A stretch of DNA of 64,000 bases, taken from the NCBI GenBank assembly GCA_963805405.1, contig CAWDUC010000008.1, positions 1-64,000 of the forward strand. The letters are read 5' to 3'. Each line of letters begins with the position of its first letter. Positions within the stretch are counted from its first letter, which is position 1. Source of the stretch: JAEUMG01 sp963805405 (lineage in GTDB: Bacteria; Pseudomonadota; Alphaproteobacteria; Rhizobiales; Aestuariivirgaceae). Below are positions 54,264-63,640 of this stretch, piece after piece. The notes beneath the pieces were generated by a model. The model did not search any database, was not told the DNA's origin, and saw nothing but the letters and a program-made list of their open reading frames with translations. Position numbers and translations under genes: made by a program.

Positions 54264-54925
54264 ATGGAAAACGTGACGAGAACTGCTTTGGGCGTGATGC
54301 GCGTCACAATCGCACTTGCCATCACGGGCCTGGTTGGAACGGCCATCATCACCCCCGCCTTGGCGCAGGAGCAGGATCAAACTCAGGACCAGGCGCCGGC
54401 CAATGCGAAGCTTGGTCCGCGCACGAAGGCGCAGGCCGGACAGCGCGCCTGCAAGGCCAGAATCCGAGCGCCACCGTGCTCTCCACTCATGGCGACTGGA
54501 AAGTCCAGTGCGAGAAGATACCGGAAGGCCAGGCTCCTCCGGGCACGCCGTCCGAGCAGTGCGGCATGGTGCAGACCACGCAGAACGAAAAAGCAGCCGC
54601 AGGCGCAGCTGACCATCATCATCGTCAAGCAGAAGGAAAAGGACAAAATCGTCCCCGCTATGCGCGTCATGGCACCGCTTGGCGTTTTCCTGCCCACCGG
54701 CATCGCACTCGAGATCGACGGCGCAGCCGTGGGCCGCGTTCCCTACGCCCGCTGCACGAGGCAGGTGTGTTATGCAACGGCAACCGCATCGCCCGACATG
54801 TTCGAAAAGCTGCGCAAGGGCACAGCCGCCAATTTCATCATCTACAGGGGCCCGGCCTCGGCATGCCGATGAAGATATCGCTCAACGGTTTCTCCGCTGC
54901 CTTCGCAGACCTGCACGATCCCTGA
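54264..54925 (+). CDS. Invasion-associated locus B (IalB) family protein (frame broken)
   Basis: About 215 residues. A signal peptide (residues 1-33, ending ITPALAQ) precedes a linker rich in Gln and Asp and the IalB domain: VLSTHGDWKVQCEKIPEGQ, EQCGMVQTTQNEK, APLGVFLPTGIALEIDG, VPYARCTRQVCYATA and LNGFSAAF. The four cysteines of the domain are present. Family members are periplasmic or surface proteins, first described in Bartonella invasion; in free-living relatives the role is unknown. Frame changes near 54450, 54590 and 54855. Divergent from coxB. Confidence 0.82.
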
Positions 54926-54981
54926 TTGGTCGCCTATATATCTCTGGCCCGGCTATGATCTAGCTTTGGGCCGGAGCGACA

Positions 54982-56409
54982 ATGGCAAATCACGACACAC
55001 CTTCTCTCATCGAAACCCGGCTCGGCGGCCATGCGGCTGTCGTCAAATCCATCGGCACCTGCCTGGGCGGTGCCGATGACGGGGAACTTTTCGCCGAACA
55101 GCGACGCAGCGAAAGCTTCGTCTGGGACGACGGCCGGCTCAAATCGGCAAGCTCGGACGAATCGGAAGGCTTTGGCCTGCGCGCGGTGGCGCGGCGAGGC
55201 TGCGTCCTATGCCCATTCGACGGAGATCACGCCGGAAGCCCTGACGCGCGCCGCCAAGCATTGCGCCCTTGTCACCGCCGGCCACGGCGGCATCGCGGAT
55301 GCCGCGCCGGAGCGCACCAACCTGCATCTCTACGCCGCCGATCCTTCGCAATCGCGCGGCTTCACCAGAAGGTCGACCTTCTCGCCACCATGGATGCCTA
55401 TGCGCGCGCCCTTGATCCGCGCGTCGCGCAGGTGAGCCTGTCGCTTGCCTGCGACTGGCAGGATGTCGAGATCCTGCGCGGCGACGGCGCGCTCTATCGC
55501 GATACGCGCCCCTTCGTCCGGCTCAATGCCGCGGTCGTCGCCCGCAATGGCGCGGTTTCAGGGCAAGGCTCGCATGGGCTGGGCGGACGCGGCAATCCGG
55601 AAGACTATCTCACCGAGGAAGCCTGGAAGTCGGCCGTCAACGAGGCGCGTGCGGCAAAGCCTCGTCGCGCTCGAGGCGCGGCCGGCACCCGCCGGCGAGA
55701 TTCGACGTCGTGCTCGGTCCGGGCTGGCCCGGCGTCATGCTGCATGAAGCCGTCGGGCCATGGGCTCGAGGGCGATTTCAACCGCAAGAAGACATCGGCC
55801 TTTGCCGGCCTTCTCGGCCAGCAGGTCGCGGCTAAGGGCGTCACCGTCGTCGATGACGGCACGATCCCGGACCGGCGCGGTTCGATCACCATCGATGATG
55901 AGGGAACGCCGTCGCATTCACCACGCTGATCGAGGACGGCATTCTCGTCGGCTACATGCAGGACCGGCAGAATGCGCGGCTCATGGGAATGCGCGCCCAC
56001 CGGCAATGGCCGCCGCCAATCCTTCGCGCATATCCCGATGCCGCGCATGACCAACACCTACATGCTCGCCGGAAAGACGCCGCCCGGAAGAAATCATCGC
56101 CTCCGTCAAGAACGGGCTCTATGCCGTCTCCTTCGGCGGCGGCCAGGTCGACATCACATCGGGAAAATTCGTCTTCTCCTGCACCGAGGCCTATCGCATC
56201 GAGAACGGCAAGGTGACGCGCCGGTCAAGGGCGCGACACTCATCGGCAACGGGCCCGAAGCCATGCAGCGCGTCTCGATGATCGGCAACGACCTGGCCCT
56301 CGATCCCGGCATCGGCACATGCGGCAAGCAGGGCCAGGGCGTGCCGGTCGGCGTCGGCCAGCCGACCTTGCGTCTCGACCGGATTACCGTCGGCGGCACC
56401 GCCGCCTAG
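54982..56409 (+). CDS. tldD: Metalloprotease TldD (frame broken)
   Basis: About 475 residues. The zinc site HEAVGHGLEGD (HExxxH) is in a well-preserved stretch near 55740. Other family segments: FAEQRRSESFVWDDGRLKSAS, SLSLACDWQDVEILRGDG, VVDDGTIPDRRGSITIDDEGT, GLYAVSFGGGQVDITSGKFVF and IGNDLALDPGIGTCGKQGQ. With TldE it degrades or matures peptides. Seven or more frame changes (for example near 55190, 55360, 55660, 55705, 55905, 56000, 56090 and 56220). The HAD gene starts 4 bases downstream. No tldE is adjacent. Confidence 0.87.
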
Positions 56410-56413
56410 AAAG

Positions 56414-57025
56414 ATGACGCGGCCGGGGCTCGTGATCTTCGACATGGATGACGTGCTCTGCCGCTATGAATTCGGGCGCCGCCTGCGCGCGCTGGGCGCG
56501 ATCGCCAACAAGAACCCGCGCGACATTCGCGCCGCGATCTGGGATTCGGGCTTCGAGGATGATTCCGATGCCGGCCGCTATCCCGATAGCGAAATCTATC
56601 TGAACGAGTTTTCCAATCGCCTCGGCCATCCCTTGAGCCGCGAGCAGTGGATCGAGGCGCGCAGGGTTTCGATGACGCCCGATAGCAATGTGCTGGCACT
56701 CGCCGCGAATTGCGCGAAGACCAGCCGCATCGCGCTTTTCACCAATAACGGCCCGTTGCTGAAAAAGTCGCTGCCGCAGATCTTCCCCGAAGCCGCAGCG
56801 CTCTTCGGCCAGGATTGCTACTGCTCCTATGAGTTCGGGGCAAAGAAGCCGGATCCCGCCGTCTATCTGAAACTTCTTGAAAGGCTTGGCCTGGAGGCGC
56901 GGGGCGCCTGGTTCATCGACGACAAGAAGAGCAATGTCGAGGGTGCGCGCATTGCCGGGCTCGGCGCGCATCATTTCACGCATTATCACCGTCTCGCAAA
57001 GGCCGCGGCAGAACTCGGGTTCTGA
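56414..57025 (+). CDS. HAD-superfamily hydrolase
   Basis: A 203-residue subfamily IA HAD phosphatase. Motif I is FDMDDVLCRYE (nucleophile Asp at about residue 10), motif II is ALFTNNG (about 113-119), motif III Lys is in FGAKKPDPAVYL, and motif IV is WFIDDKKSNVEGA. The helical cap between motifs I and II is that of a small-molecule phosphatase such as beta-phosphoglucomutase-like or haloacid dehalogenase proteins. It starts 4 bases after tldD. Substrate unknown. Intact. Confidence 0.9.
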   Translation: MTRPGLVIFDMDDVLCRYEFGRRLRALGAIANKNPRDIRAAIWDSGFEDDSDAGRYPDSEIYLNEFSNRLGHPLSREQWIEARRVSMTPDSNVLALAANCAKTSRIALFTNNGPLLKKSLPQIFPEAAALFGQDCYCSYEFGAKKPDPAVYLKLLERLGLEARGAWFIDDKKSNVEGARIAGLGAHHFTHYHRLAKAAAELGF

Positions 57026-57127
57026 CACATCGGCGACCTCAGCCGAATTTTGACTTCAATACAATCGTAGTTGCCTCGCCCTCGCCTGCGGATAGAATTG
57101 GCGCAAAGGCAATGGAAGGCGATCGAT

Positions 57128-57797
57128 ATGGCGCTCTTGGATATTCTGACACAGGCGCAGGGTGGTGCTTTCTACGCCAATGCCGGCAAGGCGGTCGGAA
57201 TTCCGCCCGACCAAGGCACGCGCGGCCCTCGATGCCTTGTGTCCGGCCATCGCCATCAAGCTTCGCCAAAGTGCCGAGAATGAAGAAACCCTCGATTCGC
57301 TGCTCGAGATCATCGAGGACGGCGATGGCGATGCGTTTCTCGACGATCCCGCATTGATCGGCGATCCCGAGGTTGCGAAGGACGGCAACGCGATCCTCAC
57401 CGATGTCTATGGCACGAAGACCGCTGCGCTGAAGGAAGCGAAGAGCCTTGCTCCCGATCTGGACAAGAAGGCGCTCGGCGCCTTGACGGCGATCGCCGCA
57501 ACCTCGGTTGTCGCTGCACTGGCACGCAGCCAGCGCCAATCGACGATGATGCCGGCGATGGGCGTTCAACAAGCCGCGGGTACCGGCGGCGGATTGCTCG
57601 GCACGATCGTTTCATCGGTGATCGAGGGCGCCATCAAGGGTGCAATGCGCGAATGGGGACCGAAGCCCAGGCGCCGGGGGACCAGCTATGCCGCGACACG
57701 CCGGCGGCGAAGCAAGACCAAGACGCGGACACGGCGCACCACGCGACCTTCGCTCGACAGTATTTTCCGCGACATTCTCAGTTCAATTCGCAAGTAA
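57128..57797 (+). CDS. DUF937-type protein (one frame break)
   Basis: About 220 residues starting MALLDILTQAQGGAFYANAG at 57128, a typical DUF937 opening, then a frame change near 57210 into TRAALDALCPAIAIKLRQSA. The middle is acidic (EDGDGDAFLDDPALIGD) and helical, followed by a Gly-rich hydrophobic part (GGGLLGTIVSSVIEGAIKGAM) and a very basic Arg/Lys/Thr tail. DUF937 proteins have no settled function. It is paired with a second DUF937 gene 15 bases downstream, which suggests tandem duplication. Confidence 0.75.
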
Positions 57798-57812
57798 CAG
57801 CAGGAGGCCAAA

Positions 57813-58607
57813 ATGGATCTCGTCGACATGCTCATCAAATCGCAGGGTAGCCAAAATCTCTCCGACCTCGGACGCCAGTTCGAACTCGATGAAACACAGA
57901 TGCGAGCCGCGCTCGAGCAATTGACGCCGGTCATCGCCGCGGGTGTCCGGCGCAATGCGGAGTCCGATGACGGCCTTGCCTCGCTCGCTCGCGACTTACA
58001 AAGCGGACAATATGCCCGCTATGCCGAGGAGCCGGCAGATCCGCAGCTCAATGATGCGACACAGGCCGGCAATCAGATCCTCGAGCAGATTTTCGGATCG
58101 AAGGATGTGAGCCGCGGCGTCGCCAACCAGGCCGCCGATCTCTCCGGCATCGGCAGCGCCATTCTGAAGAAGATGCTTCCGGTCATCGCGGCGATGATCA
58201 TCGGCAATCTCACCAAGGGCATGATGGGTGGCGGTGCGTCCGCACCGGCCCCGCGTCGCGAGGCGAGCACCGGCGGCCTCGACGACATGCTGAAAGACGT
58301 GCTCGGGCGCGGACAGCAACAACAGCCGGCGCCGCGCGAAAGCCAAAGCCAGGGTGGCGGGATCGGCGATATCCTCGGAGACGTACTTGGTGGCGGCGCG
58401 GGCGGGGGTCGCGGCGGCGGTGGGCTCGGCGATATTCTTAATGACATTCTCGGCGGCGGTGGGGCCGCCGCGCCCGATCCCGCGCGCAACAGCGAGGCGA
58501 TCCGGCGTGGCCGCACGACGCTCGACGATGTATTGGGCCGCGGTACGCAAAGCGGAAATGCCGCCGACGATCTATTGCGCTCGGTCGAACGCCTGACGCG
58601 GAGATAA
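57813..58607 (+). CDS. DUF937 family protein with glycine-rich tail
   Basis: A 264-residue protein. The DUF937 domain is at about 1-130 (VDMLIKSQGSQNLSDLGRQF, LEQIFGSKDVSRGVANQAA, LKKMLPVIAAMIIGNLTKGMM). The rest is low-complexity with repeated GGLDDMLKDVLG, GIGDILGDVLGG, GLGDILNDILGG units: four copies of a (G/D)-L-x-D-(M/I)-L-x-D-(V/I)-LG motif in Gly/Ala/Gln linkers. Intact, in contrast to its upstream paralogue. AGGAGG precedes the ATG. Function unknown; the repeated acidic amphipathic units could self-associate. Confidence 0.85.
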   Translation: MDLVDMLIKSQGSQNLSDLGRQFELDETQMRAALEQLTPVIAAGVRRNAESDDGLASLARDLQSGQYARYAEEPADPQLNDATQAGNQILEQIFGSKDVSRGVANQAADLSGIGSAILKKMLPVIAAMIIGNLTKGMMGGGASAPAPRREASTGGLDDMLKDVLGRGQQQQPAPRESQSQGGGIGDILGDVLGGGAGGGRGGGGLGDILNDILGGGGAAAPDPARNSEAIRRGRTTLDDVLGRGTQSGNAADDLLRSVERLTRR

Positions 58608-58617
58608 TCACCGACAA

Positions 58618-58734
58618 CCTCCCCCTTGTGGGGAGGTCGAAATTTGCGAGGGCGGAGCCCGAGGCGAATTTCGGGTGGGGGTTTGAGCGTTCAGCACGAC
58701 CCCCACCCTTGATCCCTCCCCACAAGGGGGAGGG
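58618..58734. repeat. Composite palindromic intergenic repeat
   Basis: A 117-base element of nested inverted repeats just after the DUF937 gene. Outer arms CCTCCCCCTTGTGGGGAGG (58619-58637) and CCTCCCCACAAGGGGGAGG (58715-58733) are exact reverse complements, and each also folds on its own. Between them are CGAAATT-t-GC with GC-GAATTTCG (9 of 10 paired) and GGGTGGGGGT with ACCCCCACCC (perfect). It matches the style of REP/RIME-like intergenic repeats of Rhizobiales. It should form a very stable cruciform or RNA structure and may stop transcription. No other full copy was noticed in the window. Confidence 0.8.
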
Positions 58735-58803
58735 AGAATGCCCGAAGCACCTTGAGAGGGGCGGCTTTGTACCAAGAGACATGCGCTTCATCCCGATGAC
58801 GAC

Positions 58804-59586
58804 ATGATTGCATGCATATTCTCCAAGCTCGGCTTGGCAACGGTGGCAGCAACCCTCCTCTGCAGCCTCGTTGCGCTGCCGGCCCAGGCCCTGCAGTGCT
58901 CCAAAGAAACCTTTGAACGAGCCAGCTACGTCGTCTGTACTGTCGATCCTGCCACGTCCGATTTGCGGCTCTATTGGACGAGCGCCGGGGGCAAACCCTA
59001 TCGAACCTTCTCCAATCTCGCCGAGACGCTCCATGGCCAAGGGCGTAGCCTGAACTTTGCGCTCAATGCCGGGATGTATCAGACCGACTTTTCACCTCTT
59101 GGTCTCTTTATCGAGAATGGCGAAGAACTGCGGCCTGCGGACACGACCAGTATCGAAGGCCCGCCGAAGCAGGTACCCAATTTTTACAAGAAGCCCAATG
59201 GCATCTTTTTTCTTGGCGAGAAAACTGCCGGCATTCTGCCCACGGACGAGTTTTTGAGAATGCGACCGGCCGCCCGCTTCGCAACTCAGTCGGGCCCGAT
59301 GCTGGTCATCAGAAACGAGCTGCACCCTGCGCTGATACCCGGCTCATCCGACAGGACACGCCGAAGCGGCGTAGGCGTTTGCAGCGATGGCCAGATACGA
59401 TTCGCGATCAGCGAAGCAAGCGTCAATTTTCACGAGTTCGCCCGGCTATTTCGCGATCACTTGGCGTGCCCTAATGCCCTCTTCTTGGATGGCGGTCGCG
59501 GCGTCGGGCTTTATCTCCCTGAGATGGGACGCAACGACTTTTCGTGGCACGGCGGTTATGGGCCGATCTTCGGGCTCGTCGAATGA
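58804..59586 (+). CDS. Phosphodiester glycosidase family protein (DUF2233/NAGPA-like), secreted
   Basis: A 260-residue protein with a signal peptide (1-29, ending LPAQA). The domain shows FALNAGMYQTDFSPLGLFIENG, FYKKPNGIFFLGEK, ATQSGPMLV, RSGVGVCSDGQIRFAIS and NALFLDGGRGVGLYLPE, the pattern of the NAGPA family that removes GlcNAc from phosphodiesters. The conserved Asp of LDGG and the Asn in LNAGM are present. A periplasmic or envelope role is likely; the natural substrate in bacteria is unknown. It stands alone after the palindromic repeat. Confidence 0.87.
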   Translation: MIACIFSKLGLATVAATLLCSLVALPAQALQCSKETFERASYVVCTVDPATSDLRLYWTSAGGKPYRTFSNLAETLHGQGRSLNFALNAGMYQTDFSPLGLFIENGEELRPADTTSIEGPPKQVPNFYKKPNGIFFLGEKTAGILPTDEFLRMRPAARFATQSGPMLVIRNELHPALIPGSSDRTRRSGVGVCSDGQIRFAISEASVNFHEFARLFRDHLACPNALFLDGGRGVGLYLPEMGRNDFSWHGGYGPIFGLVE

Positions 59587-59703
59587 GCGAAATCTGAAAG
59601 GCAATCTCGCCAGTGGCTTTTTTCATTTCCCGCTATGGGAGGGGTATAGAATTGGTCGACCCGGCCGGCGAGGGAGACTGCCGCCGGCCGGGCCTGTCGG
59701 TGA

Positions 59704-59961
59704 TCATTCGATCCGCGTGCTCTTGCGACGGCGGAACGCCCGTTCCTCAAGTGCGAGCGCGGCATTGACGCTTAGGGGAAGGCCGGCTGCCCATTGCACT
59801 TCGGCGCGGGTGACCCCCAGATCATAAAGCATGTGATCGTCGAGCGTTTCGAGCCTGACGATGCTGCGCTTCGCCCGCCAGTTGCGGATAAGACGGGTGA
59901 CCCACGAAGCACCGCCGGTTTCGCCAATCGAAATGGCACGAGTGAGGGTATATTCGCGCAT
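59704..59961 (-). CDS. DUF1127 protein
   Basis: An 85-residue protein from the ATG at 59961 (an upstream ATG at 59997 is less likely). The C-terminal half has the DUF1127 signature RSIVRLETLDDHMLYDLGVTRAEVQ. Short arginine-rich DUF1127 proteins in Rhizobiales affect phosphate and carbon metabolism through RNA binding; this longer form has a further 25-residue basic tail. No signal peptide. Divergent from the LysR gene. Confidence 0.85.
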   Translation of the reverse strand: MREYTLTRAISIGETGGASWVTRLIRNWRAKRSIVRLETLDDHMLYDLGVTRAEVQWAAGLPLSVNAALALEERAFRRRKSTRIE

Positions 59962-60137
59962 TTGAGAAAATCCTCCAACGGCCGCGAGAAGACCCATTCC
60001 TCTCGCGTTGCGCCACCCGAAAGCGGCGCGACGACATATCCGTGATGGTGTTGATCTATAACTTTTCCGATTGATCAGTCTAACGAATATGTTTTATGGT
60101 ACCTATCAGTTTCCTTGATCAAAACCTGTCAGCAATC

Positions 60138-61014
60138 ATGATCCCCAATCTCGATATCGACCTCCTCAAGACCTTTCTTGCCATCGCCGATACGGGCAAT
60201 TTCACGCGCGCCGCCGAAGAGGTGAACAAGACCCAGTCGGCCGTCTCCATGCAGATGAAACGGCTCGAGGAACTGGTCGGCCGTCCGCTTTTTGCGCGTG
60301 ACGGGCGAGCCAGCCGGCTTACCGCCGACGGCGACCGGATGATCGAATATGCGCGGCGCATCACCCAGATCAATGACGAGGCGGTGTCAGCTTTCACCAA
60401 GCCGGAACTCAGCGGGCGATTGCGTTTCGGCATGCCGGATGATTATGCCGATCGCTTCCTGCCGGAAATTCTCGCCCGCTTTTCGCGCACCCATCCTCTG
60501 GTGACGGTCGATGTCGCCTGCATGAACAGCACCGATCTCTACGAGGCAACAAAGCGCGGCGAGATGGAACTGGCGCTCGTCACCTTCGGCTGCGATATCG
60601 TCACCGGCGAGCCGGTGCGCCGCGAGCCCTTGGTGTGGATTACTTCGGCGCGGCACAGCGTGCATCTTCTCGAGACCTTGCCGATTGCGAGTCCGCATTG
60701 CGAATGGCGCACCATGGTATTGCGGGCGCTCGAATCGCAGAATCGCAAGTATCGCATCGCCTATTCGAGCTCGAACTCGAATGTCGATCAATGCCGCCGT
60801 GCAGGCGGGGCTTGCGATCGGTGCGGTACCGCAAATATGCGTCAGGCCGGGCTTGCGCGTGCTTACCGAAAAAGACGGGTTTCCCGATCTCGGTTCCTTC
60901 GAAATCGGTTTGGTGCGGAAGCCAGGCCGCCCAAGCTCGGCTGGCGAGGCGCTCGCACGGCATGTGATCGAAGGGCTTTCCACCAAGCCGCAAGCCATGA
61001 TGGCAGCGGAGTAA
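60138..61014 (+). CDS. LysR-family regulator (one frame break)
   Basis: About 292 residues starting MIPNLDIDLLKTFLAIADTG at 60138. Helix-turn-helix at 1-60 (FTRAAEEVNKTQSAVSMQMK). The effector domain follows and is read through ESQNRKYRIAYSSSNS, where the frame changes near 60780 and continues MSINAAVQAGLAIGAVPQIC to the TAA at 61012-61014. Because of this break the N-terminal frame runs on into the nitronate monooxygenase gene, giving a false fusion of 631 codons. The monooxygenase starts 3 bases after the LysR stop, so the regulator probably controls it. Confidence 0.85.
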
Positions 61015-61016
61015 CC

Positions 61017-61991
61017 ATGGCGATCAAGACCGCGCTCACCGAGCGTCTGGGAATCACCCATCCGATCCTGCTGGCGCCGATGGGTGGTGTTGCCGGCGGC
61101 AGGCTTGCGGCAGCCGTCACAGCAGCCGGCGGATTGGGCATCATCGGCGGCGGCTATGGTGATCCGCGCGCCGGCTATGGCGGCGAAGCCTGGATGGAGC
61201 AGGAATTCCGTGCAGCCGGCAATGCGCGGATCGGCGTCGGCTACATCACCTGGAGTCTCGCCAAGTTCCCGCAGCTTCTCGATCAGGCTTTGGCGCGCAA
61301 GCCGCAAGCCTTCGTATTGTCCTTCGGCGAGGAGACGCTGTTCGCCGACAAAATCAAGGCATCGGGTGCCGAACTCATCTGCCAAATCCAGGATGTCGAA
61401 GGTGCGAGGCGTGCGGCAGCAGCCGGCGCCGACATCATCGTCGCGCAAGGCAGCGAAGCCGGTGGTCATGGCAAGACGGCGCGCTCGACCTTCGCATTGG
61501 TGCCGGCGGTGGTCGATGCGGTTTCGCCCATTCCCGTCGTTGCAGCGGGCGGGGTCGCCGATGGGCGCGGGCTCGCAGCGGCATTGATGCTCGGCGCGGC
61601 AGGCGTGATGATCGGCACGCGGTTCTGGGCGACCGAAGAGGCGCTGGGCTCGGCCAATGCGAAGTCGCTGCTCGTTTCGGCCAAGGGCGACGACACGCTC
61701 AGGACGCGCATTTTCGACGTCATCCGCGAACTGGACTGGCCGGAGGAATATTCCGGCCGCGCTATCGCCAATGATTTCAGCCGGCAATGGCATGGGCGGG
61801 ACGAAGCTCTCGGCGCGGCGATCGAGACTGAACGGGATCGCTACTGGTCCGCGGCCAAGGCCGGCGACACATCGGTCGCGGTGGTGTTTGCCGGCGAAGG
61901 CCTGGACCTCATTGGCGACGTTCGGCCGGCAGGCGAGATCGTTCGGGAAATTGCCGAAGAGGCGGAACTACGGCTAAGAGCCTACCGATAA
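61017..61991 (+). CDS. Nitronate monooxygenase family protein
   Basis: A 324-residue FMN-dependent TIM barrel of the NMO/2-nitropropane dioxygenase family. It starts MAIKTALTERLGITHPILLAPMGGVAGG, where the loop binds FMN. The phosphate motif is VVAAGGVADGRGLAAALMLGA, and QGSEAGGHGK (about 152-161) holds the conserved His. These enzymes detoxify propionate 3-nitronate with O2; some relatives are enoyl-ACP reductases. It begins 3 bases after the LysR gene on the same strand. Intact. Confidence 0.9.
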   Translation: MAIKTALTERLGITHPILLAPMGGVAGGRLAAAVTAAGGLGIIGGGYGDPRAGYGGEAWMEQEFRAAGNARIGVGYITWSLAKFPQLLDQALARKPQAFVLSFGEETLFADKIKASGAELICQIQDVEGARRAAAAGADIIVAQGSEAGGHGKTARSTFALVPAVVDAVSPIPVVAAGGVADGRGLAAALMLGAAGVMIGTRFWATEEALGSANAKSLLVSAKGDDTLRTRIFDVIRELDWPEEYSGRAIANDFSRQWHGRDEALGAAIETERDRYWSAAKAGDTSVAVVFAGEGLDLIGDVRPAGEIVREIAEEAELRLRAYR

Positions 61992-62174
61992 GGTTGCGTC
62001 CGCCCATTGGCGCAACTTATAAGCGAATGCCTCTAGAACGCAACAGGAACATCGTACGGGCGTTTCGTGAGGTCGGGCTACTCCCATACCTAAAATCCTA
62101 GAAAACCTCTGTGCGGCTTTCTACAGCCCGGGAAACGGCATGTCAAAGTCCTCAGATTCCACTAAGCAGGAATC

Positions 62175-63558
62175 TCAATAGGCAAAATCGCGGTATACGC
62201 GAGTAATGTCCCCTCTCCACGACCCATGGTAGAGTGCCAACAGGTCCTCAGCCGGGGTGCGGCCGGAAGCGACGATCTCATCCAGGACATCAAGGAAGGC
62301 AGCCTCGCTCCTGCCTTTGCACCCGGTCTTGGCGCGCTTTTCGAGGCCGGCGCGCGACAGTTTGAGCATGTCACGGGCGACATCGCGAACCGAGCGCCCG
62401 GCAATCCTGGCATTGAGTGCCAGCTTGGGAACCTGATCGCGTACATCCTGGCGCTGCTCGGCAGTCCAGTCCTTCACCAGATCCCAGGCTGCATCGAGCG
62501 GACCCTGTTCATAAAAGATACCCGTCCATATTGCCGGAAGCGCGCAAAGCCTGCGCCAGGGACCGGAATCGGCGCCGCGCATTTCGAGGAAGCGCTTGAG
62601 GCGGACCTCCGGAAAGATGGTGGTGAGGTGATCCAGCCAGTCCTTCATGGTCGGTCGCCAGCCGGGCAATTGCGGCAGCTTGCCTTCCATGAAGCGGCGG
62701 AAACTCTCGCCGGCGACATTGTGATATTTCCCGTCGCGATAGACGAAATACATCGGCACATCGAGGGCGTAGTCGACATAGCGCTCGAAGCCGAAGCCCG
62801 GCTCGAAGACGAAGGGCAGCATGCCGGTGCGGTCGGGATCGGTATCGCGCCAGATTTCGGAACGGAAGGTCTGGTAGCCGTTGGGCTTGCCTTCGAGAAA
62901 CGGTGAATTGGCAAAAAGCGCGGTGGCGATGGGCTGCAGCGCGATCGAAACGCGCATCTTCTCGATCATGTCGGCTTCCGAGCCGAAGTCGAGATTGACC
63001 TGCACCGTACATGACCGGAACATCATGTCGCGGCCATAATGGCCCATCTTGTCCATATAGGGCGCCATGATGGCATAGCGGCCCTTGGGCATCACCGGAA
63101 CTTGCGCGCGCGTCCAGGTCGGCGTCACGCCAAGGCCTAGGAAGCCGATGCCGAGCTTATCGCCGATCTCGCGCACCTGCTGGAGATGGTCATTCACCTC
63201 CTCGCAGGTCTCATGCACATCGCTCAACGGCGCGCCGGACAATTCAAACTGGCCGCCGGGTTCGAGCGAGACCGAGCCAAGCCCGCGCGGATCGCTCAAT
63301 GCGATGATGTTGTCGCCTTCATAGACCCCGGTCCAGCCGAAGCGGTCGCGCAAGCCTTCGAGCAAGGCCTTGATCGAGCGCGGGCCGTCATAGGGCACCG
63401 GCGCCAATGTGTCGGTGAGGAAGGGGAATTTCTCGTGCTCGGTGCCGATCCGCCATTTGTCCTTGGGCTTCGAGCCCGCGGCAATGTATTCGACGAGCTG
63501 GCCGGGTGTTTTCGACAGGGGCGCGGGAATCGTCAGAGTCGGGTGTCGGGCCGCTCAC
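62175..63558 (-). CDS. gshA: Glutamate--cysteine ligase (one frame break)
   Basis: First enzyme of glutathione synthesis, about 460 residues, of the alphaproteobacterial/plant class. Seen: KWRIGTEHEKFPF near the N-terminus, IIALSDPRGLGSVSLEPGGQFELSG with the metal and glutamate site, FRSCTVQVNLDFGSEADM, and EMRGADSGPWRRLCALPA. A GTG at 63558 after AAGGA is the probable start. The frame changes near 63508, where AACACCCGGCCAG has one extra C; without it VENTGQLVEYIA reads on normally. The downstream part is intact. Confidence 0.93.
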
Positions 63559-63640
63559 GTAATTAGTCCTTGGGTTGCCATCGCCCTGCGATTTAGGCGG
63601 GCGGCAAAGACCCTGCAAGCCAAAGAATTTGGACGATCCA

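Noticed and set aside
62026..62100. 24-codon plus-strand frame between nitronate monooxygenase and gshA
   Set aside because: No ribosome binding site and no hydrophobic or family pattern.
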